In this document: positions 10,280 to 22,500 of the stretch, in pieces
Position numbering within the stretch: the first letter of the stretch is position 1
Layout: each line of letters begins with the position of its first letter
Source of the DNA: Coptodactyla brooksi
Taxonomy: Eukaryota > Arthropoda > Insecta > Coleoptera > Scarabaeidae
DNA length: 30,159 bases
Assembly: GCA_033557675.1 (NCBI GenBank)
Contig: JAWQRM010000117.1
Location: forward strand, 1-30,159
Reading direction: 5' to 3'
Made by a program: the position numbers and the translations under genes
The notes under the pieces: generated by a model
Told to the model about the DNA's origin: nothing
Databases searched by the model: none
What the model saw: the letters and a program-made list of their open reading frames with translations, nothing else

Positions 10280-12979
10280 TTATGTTTTTAATCCAGTTAT
10301 AACAAAATTTCTCGGTGATAATCTTGGATCAAATATGGTTTCTATCACACTACGACCATCTGAAATGTACAAAATATTTACCATTTGGTATTTCGTTTAA
10401 ATGAAAACGTACCTTGTTGTATATAAAGAAATCTATCCAGTATGATCAATGTCTCTATAAGTGGCGCAAAGAGCAGACGTATCGTGTAGAATGTAACGAC
10501 GTGTTTCCAATCCGCCAAGCATTTTCTTATTTCTTCCGAAGAAACCTCATCTTCCGTTAAAACTATATGCAATTTCTTCAATGCCTTTCGGCAATATCTA
10601 AAAATGAATAATAAATAAATCTTTAAGAAATGAATCGTACACACATGAATGTCAACGTACTCTGAAAATGTTGTCTCTTCTGTATACTTAACATTACCCA
10701 AAGCAACACGTTTGAATTCAGGGTATTTCTGGTATATGATCTTTTCCAGAGTTGCCCTGTACGCGTGAACTTTCAATTCCCAATGTTTTCCAGATTTCAG
10801 TTTTTCGATATATACTTCCATGGCGTGGCAGGCGATTTCTCTCGCGTGATATGATAATTTATATTGTTTTTCAATACAATATCCACTGAGGGGATAACTA
10901 GAAGTTAACTTCATATAACAACATCCGACAATGTTGACAAATCTAATGTTCGGACAGTTTTTATACAAACGTAACAATATCGGTCCGAGATCACCGCACG
11001 GATGCAAACCAACAACGCCGAATCTAAAGTTATTACCTGTGAAATTTGAAGCTAATTTAATAATCTGCAATTTAAACAGTACGAATGAGTTATGCGATGT
11101 TAACCGTTAATGCGTTGTATACCTCTAAAAATTTATCTTGATGCAAATCCTCTTTTATAGTCAGTTTTATGTGGCACGGAGAATATTTATTGTACTTTTT
11201 AAAATCTCGATTGTATTTTACGGCCAATCGTTCTAAGCCTTCGTCCAGCTTTCTAAAAACAGAAACCTTTTGTAAATAAACAATTCAATAATATAATGTA
11301 AATTTATCTGTATCTGTGTATGTCATACACAGTGCGAAACATATTACTATGTTTTGGTTTATCTAATAAAACTTCGTCAGAATGGTTTCTCTCCTGACGA
11401 TGGTTTATCAGATAAACCATTGTAAAAACCATAACAAAAATTGTACATTTCCTTACTAACTTAGCTTGATGTACTAACTGGTCTTGGGCATCGATCCCGA
11501 TGGTTTGCATACCGTATCCATAGGACAGAAGTCGGCATAGATGTCCTAATCCGGCGCCGACATCTACGATAATGTGCGAATTACTCTCTAACGCCATTTG
11601 ATATGTATGCTAAAAATAGTCGAGAAAAATATTGTTTTAAAATTATTTTAATGTAATTGCGTGATACAGGGTGACCGACACAAATTGCAGAGCTTATCAC
11701 CTTTTAAGATTGGATAGCACGGGACCATTTCGAGGTATTATGAGCCTTAACTGGGTGGAACATTTGAGTACAATCAGGAACATAAAGAAGTTAGAAGCCA
11801 CCAGGTTCATCACAAGAGTATGAAGCACTGTCTAGGAGTCCAGGATGATCTACACACCAGTTGAGAATCAGTCAGAAGAAAGATTTCAAATCCCATCAGT
11901 ACAAACTACAGGTAGTTCAACAGCTGAAGGGGAGAGATTCAAATTTCTGTGCGAAGTCAAGTGCTGTTGGAAGAAAATGAAAATACAATAATTGTAAGGA
12001 GCGATGAAGCTCATTTTTATTTGAGTGTCATGGTAAAAAAACAAAACTTCTGTTACTGGGTCCTTGACAATCCCCATAACATTCACTTTCACATTTTTCA
12101 TAGCGAGTGTGTCGTATGGGGGTATTGAGAATGGCGTAACTGTGACAGTTAATATTTCCATTTCTTTTTACCAGAAACTATGAAGACTATGCGTCAACAT
12201 GAGAAACATTAATTTTCTTGAATTCTTAGGAAAATCCATTTTGGTGATGTCCCATGGCCCCCAAAATCTTCTGACTTTCCATTTTCTTAAAATAAATAAT
12301 TTTCAGTTGAAAATGACTCTAGGGCCCTTGAAAACTGTTCAACTTCCGTCGATCACCCTGTATATTGAATGTATAAGGGTGATTAATATACCTTGGCAAA
12401 CGAAGTTAATTCGTATCGTTTCTTAACTTTCACGTTTTTCCAAAACATTTTCATTAGTTTGCTGTCTTTTACTAACTCATTATTATCTAGTAATATACAA
12501 TTTTTCTCGCTTCGGAAAATATTGTTTCCTTCAGTTCTTATAAACGTATTTTGTAATTCACACCTCGGTATACTTAAACGACGAATTAAATTTCTTAAAA
12601 TGATGATGGATAACGGAGCGGGTTTCGAACTATAAAACATATTGAAATGACAAACGACTTACAGTATACAGCAAAATAAATAAATAAATATTACCTCTGC
12701 AGCTTTACGTCAAAATTAAGAAATTCACTCAACTCTTTTGGACATAAGTTATCGAAGTAGTTTTGCCAGGAAGAAGGTAAAGTATCCCAATGGGAACATG
12801 TGAAAAAGTCCTACAAATCACGTCCAGATTTTCTTTAGTTATTGGCTTACAATCCCTCTTACCAAAACATAAGAATCTATTAAATCTTTGTAATGTTCAT
12901 ATATACGATTACATTGATCTGTGACGTAGTAAACTGTTTCTATATGAGGTACCCCTGTGTTTATTACTGGTGTATTCAT
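10280..12979 (-). CDS. METTL25B: METTL25B/RRNAD1-like methyltransferase-fold protein
   Basis: This is a member of the METTL25/RRNAD1 family, which carries a SAM-dependent methyltransferase fold. The substrate is not something I can state from sequence. Eight exons on the minus strand: 12863-12979, 12695-12810, 12392-12629, 11461-11609, 11123-11252, 10661-11064, 10413-10597 and 10280-10359, for 472 aa, close to the usual length. DFFTCSHWDTLPSSW (from residue 40) and KKRYEL (147-152) are family signatures. DVGAGLGHL (173-181) is the SAM-binding loop. GLHPCGDL (269-276) and VGCCYMKL (296-303) are the later conserved motifs. The end, IFDPRLSPRNFVI, matches the family C-terminus. Donors GTTAGT (exon 4) and GTACGT (exon 6) were chosen by phase and family match; for exon 6 an alternative donor downstream adds four residues. 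Intron 3 holds a transposon relic. The identification is strong, but the choice between METTL25 and METTL25B rests on length and motifs. Confidence 0.88.
11349..11421. repeat. Nested hairpin in METTL25B intron 4
   Basis: GGTTTATCT near the left is repeated inverted as AGATAAACC at the right. Inside these lie CGTCAG and CTGACG, and the right arm is itself part of the palindrome TGGTTTATCAGATAAACCA. It may be a tiny MITE or a chance fold. Confidence 0.4.
11667..12360 (+). mobile_element. Tc1/mariner-type relic in METTL25B intron 3
   Basis: The ends are CAGGGTGACCGAC and (inverted) CAGGGTGATCGAC, with TA dinucleotides outside (11665-11666 and 12361-12362). The length is 694 bp. On the plus strand, opposite to the host gene, broken frames read KSHQYKLQVVQQLKGRDSNF, then SDEAHFYLS and VKKQNFCYW. 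These match the mariner-family blocks around the first catalytic Asp (DEAHFHLNG-x-VNKQN). Stops and frameshifts are frequent and the C-terminal half is missing. Confidence 0.8.
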
Positions 12980-13469
12980 TCTTTATAACTTTTTAAAAAT
13001 GTAGCTATACAACAAACAACTTACGTACAATACTGCAATACGACGTCTATCTAAAGTTTTAACGGTAGTGCAAGAGATGGCGCTCGTACAGGAATCTTTA
13101 GCCCTTGAATGCAATGTTAATCCAATAGATAGTGCTCTAACTTGTAAACATATTTTTATTTATGCTCTCAGCTCCTTGTAATTTTAAAGCTATTGTTATT
13201 TTCTTATGATTCTATCATTTTTGATAGGTTTGGTAGTATTGTAAGCTATTGTTTTTACGTTATTCGAACGTTTCAAAACGTTTAATAGTTTATAGTTTCA
13301 AAGTGTGTCGCTCGCTGAATAGTATAGAATTCAATGTTAATACCCTTTGATAATAATGAATTAATAATGACTTTCCCGTATTACAAACAATATTTTTCTC
13401 AAAAATTACATAAAAACTTTAATGTTACGACTTCCGTGTAGGAGAGATAGAAATAATAGGGGGTTTTCG

Positions 13470-14486
13470 AAAATGTCCAAGTCCCATGTGACCGCAACTG
13501 ATTAGGCAACCAAACTTGCGGTATGGTAATGATGAAAATAAAACATACTAACTGCCACAATTGAGAAAGTCAGCGGCGTAACAAAATCAATTTACTGTTA
13601 AATAACAGGAAAAGAAATATTCATTAACATTTAATCCTAAACTATAAAATAAGCGAAAATTGTATATTTGTTAATTACGAAAGCTCTCTACATTTGTAGA
13701 AAGCTTCCATAACTTCATTCATAGCTTCATTCCAACTTAAAACGAAATATGTTTTGATTTAAAATAGGAAAAATAAAATGTAAACCAAGTAAACAAGTAC
13801 AATATATGCCTACGATTATGCAACTCATCATACAGCTTATTAATCAGCATCAAAATTAAATTTGTAGTAGAAAAATTACCTTAGATATTTTAATATTTAT
13901 GTGGCAACTGTAATTATTCCCTTATTAGATTAACCAAAACTATTTTAATGCATCAAGTACCACTATGATTCTAATTATTATTTTTTATTTGTTTTTCAGT
14001 TATTTTTTATTGATTATTATTTATTTATGTTATTTTATTTATCTTATTGAAATCTTCACGTTTCTGGATGCTCTCATGTTACAACAAAATAATAACGTTA
14101 TGCAATAGAATTAATAAGACAAATGTAATAAAGCGGAAACTGTTGGTTTACTTTGTTAAGTTGGTTAATCGCTATATTATCCAACCAAAATAAGTATTTC
14201 ATGAAAGTTGTATACAGTTTCTTTTTAAGCCAAATTAGTTTATTAAATAATCCTTGATATCATAAAAACCAAGAAACGAAATATTTTATTTGGCACGGTT
14301 ATGAAATATTTGTTTATCTACTATTTTCATCTGATGGATAAAATTGTTGTATAGTACATGTACATGGCTTTTAGAAATGCCCAAGTCCCACATGATCGTA
14401 ACTGATTAGGCAACCAAACTTGCAAAATGGTAATGATTAAAATAAAACACCCTAACTGCCACAATTAAGAAAGTCAGTGGCATATA
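13470..14486 (+). repeat. Pair of ~112-bp direct repeats (13470-13582 and 14374-14486)
   Basis: The two copies share long blocks such as ACTGATTAGGCAACCAAACT, AATAAAACA and CTAACTGCCACAATT, with about one mismatch in ten. They lie 0.9 kb apart. I see no coding signal or terminal inverted repeat, and no gene in 13583-14373. Confidence 0.75.
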
Positions 14487-14989
14487 ACAGATGATACAGT
14501 TCTAATTAATAATAAATTACAGCAAACGCTTTGAAACGTTCAAATAGCGAGAAAATATTCAGTTCAAGAACACCCATGTTTGAAATGTCAAGATCTGGTT
14601 ACTTTTTAGTGACACACATAAAACTATTATAATGAATCCTGGAACAGGACTTGCAATTTAATAACTTAATATTAATGGCAATCTCTGTTTGTTTTAGCAC
14701 AGAAAAAATTAAAAGAAATTATTTTGACAAGTAAAATAAAACGCAGCAGTAAAATTATGCATTTTATTGTTAAATTGGAACTGTTTATGTGTGCATGTCA
14801 GACGATTATTAATTAAAAATGCGGATTTAAATAAAATTATAATCATGGTTTGTATAACTACTAAATTATCTTTAAACACAATCGTTAGAAAAATAGAACT
14901 TACATAATTGCCATCTTTGTTTTATACATGGTGCGTTTATATTGTCCTTCCCTCTCTAGTGGTGTTAGGTCAATAGAGCGGGGGATTAT

Positions 14990-15104
14990 AGAAGTTTTTA
15001 ATGTCGTTGTTCCTATCTAGAAAGTTTTAAATAGGGATTGAAGTCTTCAGATTAAAACAGTTTGAAGCTGACTTTGTGACAGCGGATACAAAGAAGAGTA
15101 AACC
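14990..15104 (+). other. Candidate non-coding first exon of ari-1, distal copy
   Basis: Within the duplicated segment, the stretch ending AAACC is followed by GTAAGTAG at 15105, a near-perfect donor. A good acceptor, TTTTGTAATTTGCAG, lies at 16560 just before the ari-1 start codon. This suggests a 5' UTR exon. The exon start is a guess and transcription is not shown. Confidence 0.35.
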
Positions 15105-15994
15105 GTAAGTAGTTAGTAGTTAAGTTCAAAACGAGGTTTGAATGAATTTGAAAAAGCGTTTATAAGAAATATAACTTATGGAGTTTTTATGTTTATATAT
15201 TCTTAACAATTCTGTCTGATTTCATTGCTAATCTAAGGCTGTAATTCTAGAAATAAAATGTTTATATAAATATATAAATGTTTGAAACATATGATTTATA
15301 AAAATGTATATTTCTAAAGAATATTAATTGTATCTAACATTTGAATTTTCTGTCAAACTGTCTGTAGGGTGAATCTATAACCTTACTATGTCGTTGACAG
15401 CAAGATATTAGTAAATTCCTATATTACCGATAAATACTGTTGTAGAAATTTCTGAAAGCCCTGTATTATTAATACTTAATGATAATGGCAATGTATTTTT
15501 ATTTAGCTCTATCAATTACGAAATGTAAAAATAAACAAGAAATTACAGATTAAATTATCGACTTAAGCGAAAGTCATGTGCGGAGTAACAACAACTCGCT
15601 TCCTATAAAATGTAGATACGTCAATAAATAACGTTAAATAATAATCAATTTGAAATGATCTTACTTGAATATTAATGACAATAACTGTTTATTATAGTAC
15701 AGAAAAGAATTAAAAAGAAATTATTTTGACAAGTAAAATAAAACGTAGCAATAAAATCAAACATTTCAGTGTTAAATTGGAAGTATTTACGTATGGGTGT
15801 TAGACGATTATTAATTAAAAGTACAGATTTAATTAAAATTATAATCATGGTTAAATTAACACAACTAGGAAAATTAACTATTAACACAATCGTTTAAAAA
15901 ATAAAACTTACATGATTGCCATCTTTGTTTTATACATGGCGCATTTAAATTCTCCTTTTCTCTCTAATGGTGTTAGGTTAATTGAGCGGGGAGT

Positions 15995-16112
15995 AGTAGA
16001 AGTTTGTAATGTCATTGTTCCTATCTAGCAAGTTTTAAAGAGGGATTGAAGTCTTTAGAGTAAAACAGTTTGAACGTGACTTTGTGACAGCAGAAACAAA
16101 GGAGAATAAACC
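15995..16112 (+). other. Candidate non-coding first exon of ari-1, proximal copy
   Basis: This is the second copy of the same segment, with the same donor GTAAGTAG at 16113. Splicing to the acceptor ending at 16560 would remove 448 bases. If both copies are used, ari-1 has alternative promoters. The exon start is a guess. Confidence 0.38.
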
Positions 16113-16581
16113 GTAAGTAGTTAGTAGTTGTTCAAAGAAGGTTGGAATAAATTTGAAAAAGCGTTTATAAAAGATATAACCTATGGAGTTTTTATGTTTA
16201 TGTATTCTTAACAATTCTGTCTGATTTTATTGTTAAGATAAGGCTGTAATTCTATAAATAAAATGTTTATATAAATATATAAATATTTGAAGTATAAAAT
16301 TTATAAAAACGTATGTTATTAAAGAATATTAATTGTGTATGACATTTGAATATTCTGTCAAACTGTCAGCAGGGCGAATCTGTAACCTTACTATATCGTT
16401 GACAATAAGATATTAGTAAATTCCTGTATTACCGATAAATATTATAGTAGAAATTTTAACAACATTTGGCAGATGGTGAACATATGATCGTACCATAATT
16501 GTTATGGCGTTGTAGCAATAATGAATTAGGGAGGAAAACATGCTTTTGTAATTTGCAGGGAGTCATAAGGGATAATTAATA

Positions 16582-19500
16582 ATGGAAGCAGACCGTCAAG
16601 ATACCGAGTCGGACATGGATTGTTCGGACAACGAAAACGAATGCTACGATGATTATGATTATTATAATATACCCGAAGACAATGATATGGAACAAATCGA
16701 TCCGAGTCAAGCGGACCCCGAATATTTTCTTTACGAATGCCTTACGGAAGTGCAAGTTGAACAGCTGCTAAACGAATCGGTCGCCTTGCTAAGCAATACG
16801 TTAAATATAACACCGTCTCTCGCAAAAGTGAGGTAGGACGAAACGAGTAAGTCAAACGTATTAATATTTATATACCGTAGGTGCTTTTACACGCGCATAA
16901 TTGGTCCGTTTCCGATATCGTATCGAAATATCAAACTAATCCGAACGCTTTATTAATATCGTCGAAGATTAAACCTCCGGCACCGCCGCTATCGTTTACG
17001 TACGCTCGCGTCCCGTTCGCGACGTGTCCCGTTTGCGTGACGCCGCAAATCAGCCAGAGTTTTCATCATTTATCTTGCGCCCACCTGTTTTGCAAAGAGT
17101 GCTGGACGACGCACTTCGAAGTCCAAATAAATCAGGGAATATCCACCGCGATCAGCTGCATGGCGCGCGATTGCGAGGTTTTAGCCCCCGAAGATTTCGT
17201 CTTGAAGCACCTCTCGAAGCCGAACCTTCGAGAAAAATATCAACAGTTTACGTTTCAAGACTACGTCAAATCTCATCCGCAGCTGCGATTTTGCCCGGGG
17301 CCAAACTGCCAAGTCGTCATAAGGAGCAGGGAACTTAAAGCTAAACGATCTGTTTGCACTCATTGCAAAACTATTTTCTGCTTTAAGTAAGTCGAATTTT
17401 TATATAATATAAATTTTATCAAGTTTGCGTTCACTTGGTTGATCTTCTCACAACGGTTGTGATACAGGATGAAACTGAAGTTGCATTGTTCTGGTAGCGC
17501 AAAAGGCTTGATAGTGATAGCCTTCATATTCATTCATATTTATTTCAATTTTCCAATACTATAGAAACAATATTTTGTTTAACCCTGCTGTTCTCTTTAG
17601 TTTTGTAGTCCTTCGGGTCATAGTGACCTGATGTATCTAGGTACAGGAGGATTGTCAGGAATAGTTCAAAATTAATACATTGTGATTTTATTACAGTACA
17701 TAAACGCAAACAACGGTGAAATATGTAATAAAAAATATTACAAACACTAAATCTAAAAACAAGAGAGAATATCAGATAAACTCTGATGTGCATCTAATTA
17801 TTATTATTAGTTGTGAGTGAGTTGTTATGTATTTTAACTTGTGTGAATGTAATACTATAAGCTTCCTATAAATGATTAGTTTTTATCATTTATAGGAAGC
17901 TAATCGTTTATACTTTAATTACTTTTATCATTTATAGGAAGCTAATCATTTATGCTATTCATTTGTAGGAAGCTTATAATATTACATTCACACAAATTAA
18001 AATACATAACAACTCACTCACAACTAATATAATTATCTCACAAAAATTATAATAATAAATTGTATAGATATATAACTAATATGACATATGAACCCTATAG
18101 AAGCTTCTGAGGGTGGCCCTAAAAATCCTGAAACCAATAAAGCTAAATAAAATATAAAATATTAAACCAGAAGAGTATATTTTTCCTACTAAGATCTACA
18201 ATAATACGCATGATATTCAATAAAAAACTTTCAACGACATCGTTGCACAAAAAATAGGGCTACCAGTTTCTGCATCCCACAAACTTTACTTAACTTGATA
18301 GGCTAGATAACTTGAAAGGCAGATAGAATATGCTTCACTCTGGATATGGCATACCTAGTTGGACGAGGAGTAAGTTTTATTATATCTTGACTAGGAACCA
18401 CAGTATTTGCCTGCACTATGTGATTATCTAAAGAATTACAGTCTGCTTTGGATTTCTCATAGTCGGTATCATCGCTGGTATGATTTTCAACTTCAGAAGT
18501 ATCTTTCATTTGCAACTATCTCTGCTATTCCTTCATTAGGTAGAAATCACGTCGTCATTATTTACGATGATGCTTATTCAATACTGTAATATCAAGAAAC
18601 TGAAGTGCGCTGTTCACGTTCCCTATTTATATGATATATTAGTACGGACGCACAGACATGCACAAACTTGCATATTCGACCAGTATGAATGAATCTATAT
18701 AGTTATAATACACTTATAGTATTCATATAAATAAGATTGAAAATAAAATTAAAGTCAAATAAATTTTAATAGTTTTGGGTCATAATGACCCAAGGGTTAC
18801 ATACGTAACAATCTTGTTTAAGAAATTTAATAATAATTTCTTGTAAAAACTATTTGGCAATGTTATACAGAATTTTGGAAATAAATAATTAAAGATGACA
18901 GAGTTACAGAGCCTGAAAATCCGTTTCGGGTCATAATGACCCGAAAGGTTAATGCGCTGAACTAGCACATTGCTGTAAAAGTGATTTCGGTTTTCTCAAA
19001 TAGATGGTTTTTTTGACATTTTCTAGCAGCCTCTTTTATCTTGCTTTCAAAGCAATTTTTAATCTGGCTTTCAAAGCAAGCCTCAGATTGGTGTTAAGTT
19101 AATTAGTGTTAACATATTTTGGTTTTTTTATTTTCATCAAGAGAATATGCCTTGTTTTTATCAGATTGTTGGAAGAGTAATTTCGGTTTTCATGTATTGG
19201 GAGTATAAGTTTTAAAGGATTTACTAGAAAGGGCGTTACTAGTATTGAACTGTACCGGGCCATATTCGTGTTAAAGCGTCACTATTAGACTTTAGTCCCC
19301 TGATGTACACAGAAGATAGGTTCCTTAGAAAACCGTGTAAATCGGAATCGTAGATTTTCGTACGTAAAACCATGTAAATCGAAAACAAAGTAAAATGTGC
19401 ATAATTCAATCATTTATTTCAACGTAAAATAAAACTAAATAAATCTTAAAAACAAATAAAAATACGGTCTATTCATAAAATAACAAAAATATAAAATTTA

Positions 19501-22500
19501 CATATAGAAATGAGAAATATAAACTAAAAAATTTAACCAAAAATTTAATTACTGTTGTCACTTTCGCAGGCTATTAATTTCATTACTCGATAGTACCTAA
19601 TGCGGTCCAAGTCAATGTTAGATGAATTAGAAACAATTTCAGATCGGCGAACCTTGGTAATGAAATCTGTAATTAACAATTGTGTTTGATTTTTGGTCAA
19701 ATCTTTATAAACCTCTTCATATTGAGTTAAGCGTTTATTAATATCTCGCTAAAATAGGAGGGTTTGTTCAACATTCGGGTCACTTTGTAGAAAATGATGA
19801 CCCAATTTTCGCCCTAATTCACGGATGACATTTGCTGCAAACGCAACTAATTCAGACTCCTTTTCATCAGGATCACTGTCAGGATCATTTGTTTCATTAA
19901 CTATGTCAGCTAAATAGTCCTCATCCAGTTCTTTGTCTGCCATTAGTTCTGCAATATCTGGTTCAGCAAAATCCTCGAAACCTTCTCCTCCCATTGTATG
20001 CGCCATCTCCATTATCTGGGAATATGCATGCTCCAATGGTAATCTAGAATTTTCACCTTACAGTACATCTTATTCCTTAATTTCGGTATATGACATTCCA
20101 ACGTGCTTAACACAATCTAAGATTATGAATTTTTTCCAAGTATCAATGGAAAATGATGAATCTCTTCCATAATTGGAAGAGATTCATCATTTTCTATTTG
20201 TTGTAAAATATACCTGAAGGTTCGCTTGATGTACAGTGCCTTAAAAGTCGAAATTATCCCTTGATGTAGTGGCTGCAATAAAGAAGTCGTATTCTTGGGT
20301 AAAAATACAACTTGCACATTTTCGTGTTGTAAATTTCGAGGATGGCCTGGTGCATTATCAATTAAAAGAAGGACTTTAAAAGCAACCCATTTTTACTTCA
20401 TTACTTTAAAAAAAGTTATGAAACCAGGCCTTCTTATTGGCCATCCAATAAACGGGAAGGTTGTTGATGTTTATTTATTTATTTATTTTATTTATTCTTT
20501 TTGTTACTTTATGGCCACTAGAGGTGTCAGGAGTGTAGGAATTAACCACTATAATTTCAGCAAATTATAGTGGTTAATAAAAATATTGTTGTGCTGCATC
20601 TGAATTAGCAGATGCTTATTCACCTTTGAATCTTAGAATGTCTTTGTTTAAATCTTTCAAACCAACCATGGCTTGCAGAAAAAGATGGCTTCTTTTCAGC
20701 TTTGACTGATTCTTAGTTTTTCATAAACTTTCAAAGCCTTATGAGCCACTACACTTTGTCTAATGGAGTTTTAATTTTTTCTTATTGTCTTTATTGTGAC
20801 TCCATTCATCGGATAAAATTTACTAACATCTGTTACTCTTTCTCCACAATGCAGACGATCTAAAATTTTAATTTTGCTTTCTAAACATATAACTTTTCTT
20901 CTCATTTGTTTTTTTTTATTTCATTTGGCATGGTGGCGACAAAAACTCTAATTGTTTATCGCTAACCAGTAAATATGAAGTTTTAAAAATTTCCTAATAG
21001 AAAAACACAATGACGTACAGCTTTCTGCTGCTAAAAATTTATTGAACTAAATCACACGAATAGAAAGTTAGTCTGTACAAACAAAATGGGGAATCCCCAT
21101 TTTTAGGTTGGCATAGAGGAAATTCAGAATAGAATAGAATTAAAAAATGACTTGAAATATAAGGAATTAAAAAAATGACTGCACACATTTTTTTGTTCTT
21201 TTCTAAATCTTATATTTTAAAAACCGTACAAAAGTAAAACCGCGTAAATAAAGTATCGTGTAGATCCGGAGGTAGGTGTATATCATTTTGACAAAGTGTA
21301 AGCATTGAATATGTCGACTTATGCCAATGAAACGCAGTATGTTTTACTTGTCTGCTTCCGTTTGAAGAAAAAGACGGCTGAAGGTCATCGATTGCCGTGT
21401 GAGGCTTATGGAAACTTATTGAAATGGATGGAAATCGATGGAGGCTTATTCTCCATTAATTTCCATCAATTTCAATTTGTGAATACTGATTTATAGTGCG
21501 TTCACGTTAAGAACGCACTGGTTGAACTTTGTGCTGAGAGCAGTTCGTGCATTGCAAATAGCATTGCAGCTGCGGCAAATATTTGAATATTTTAACTTAG
21601 ATGGTCATACGATATTCATTATATTCGTCGCAGTTTACATAAATGCAAATACGAAATTTTAATATTTACAATTATATATTATCACATTTTAGCACAACTG
21701 GTTGTTTACAGTGCACATTTAATTAACAGTTTTATAATCTCACTCAATTTAGCTTTTAATACGGGTTGTGCTGGTTCATTGCATTTCCTCCAAGATGTTC
21801 TATTAGTGTGGAATCAAAAGGGACAATAGGTCATTAAACAAAATAGAAAATATTTAATTGATTAAATATATCATCTCTTTGATAAAACTCATCTATTATT
21901 TAATACATGAAAACTGAAATTACTTTTGTAGCAACCTAACAGAAAGAAGGTGTTTACTTAGTTGACCAACCAGGTGTACACAAATAAATGTTATATTGTA
22001 AAATGCTGTATGATGAGTTGTACAATTGTATATTATCTATTTTTCACTTTTTTCTAATTGCATTTATTTTTATAGATGTGGCATGGATTATCACGCTCCA
22101 ACGGATTGCGGAATAATCAAACAGTGGTTGACGAAGTGCGCGGACGATAGCGAAACCGCTAATTACATTAGCGCGCACACCAAAGATTGCCCGAAGTGTC
22201 ACATTTGCATCGAGAAGAACGGCGGTTGTAACCATATGCAGTGCTACAATTGTAAGCACGATTTCTGCTGGATGTGCCTGGGAGATTGGAAGTCTCACGG
22301 TTCGGAGTACTACGAGTGCTCCCGTTATAAGGAGAACCCCAACATAGCTCACGAATCCGTTCATGCGCAGGTACATGCCCATATTGTTTTTCTATTGCTT
22401 GCTATGTTTTGTGTAATTGTCAGCATGTAGATTATGTTCGTAAAGTATCATTGTATTCACGAGTTATAAAAAAAATGTATGTTTTTTATAAATAGAGTTC

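Larger units (their letters stand above)
14652..16457 (+). repeat. ~0.8-kb segment present twice upstream of ari-1 (14652-15452 and 15656-16457)
   Basis: The two copies match almost throughout at an offset of about 1.0 kb, for example ATTATTTTGACAAGTAAAAT, TGTTCCTATCTAG and TAAACCGTAAGTAGTTAGTA. They differ by scattered substitutions and small indels, so the duplication is not recent. Neither copy has a long open frame or transposon-like ends. The right copy ends about 125 bp before the ari-1 start codon. Confidence 0.85.

Noticed and set aside
12393..12635. 80-codon plus-strand open frame in METTL25B
   Set aside because: It is opposite exon 3 of METTL25B, whose minus-strand frame joins its neighbours in phase and carries the family motif.
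17024..17338. 104-codon open frame overlapping ari-1 exon 2
   Set aside because: It is an out-of-frame shadow of a conserved RING/IBR exon with higher GC, and it has no family resemblance.
17804..18030. CRISPR-like array because of repeated GGAAGCTAAT units
   Set aside because: The repeats are parts of an inverted-repeat element in an animal intron, with no regular spacers.
22044..22382. 112-codon minus-strand open frame opposite ari-1 exon 3
   Set aside because: It is antisense to the conserved RING2 exon. Its cysteine-poor hydrophobic content is a by-product of the coding strand.
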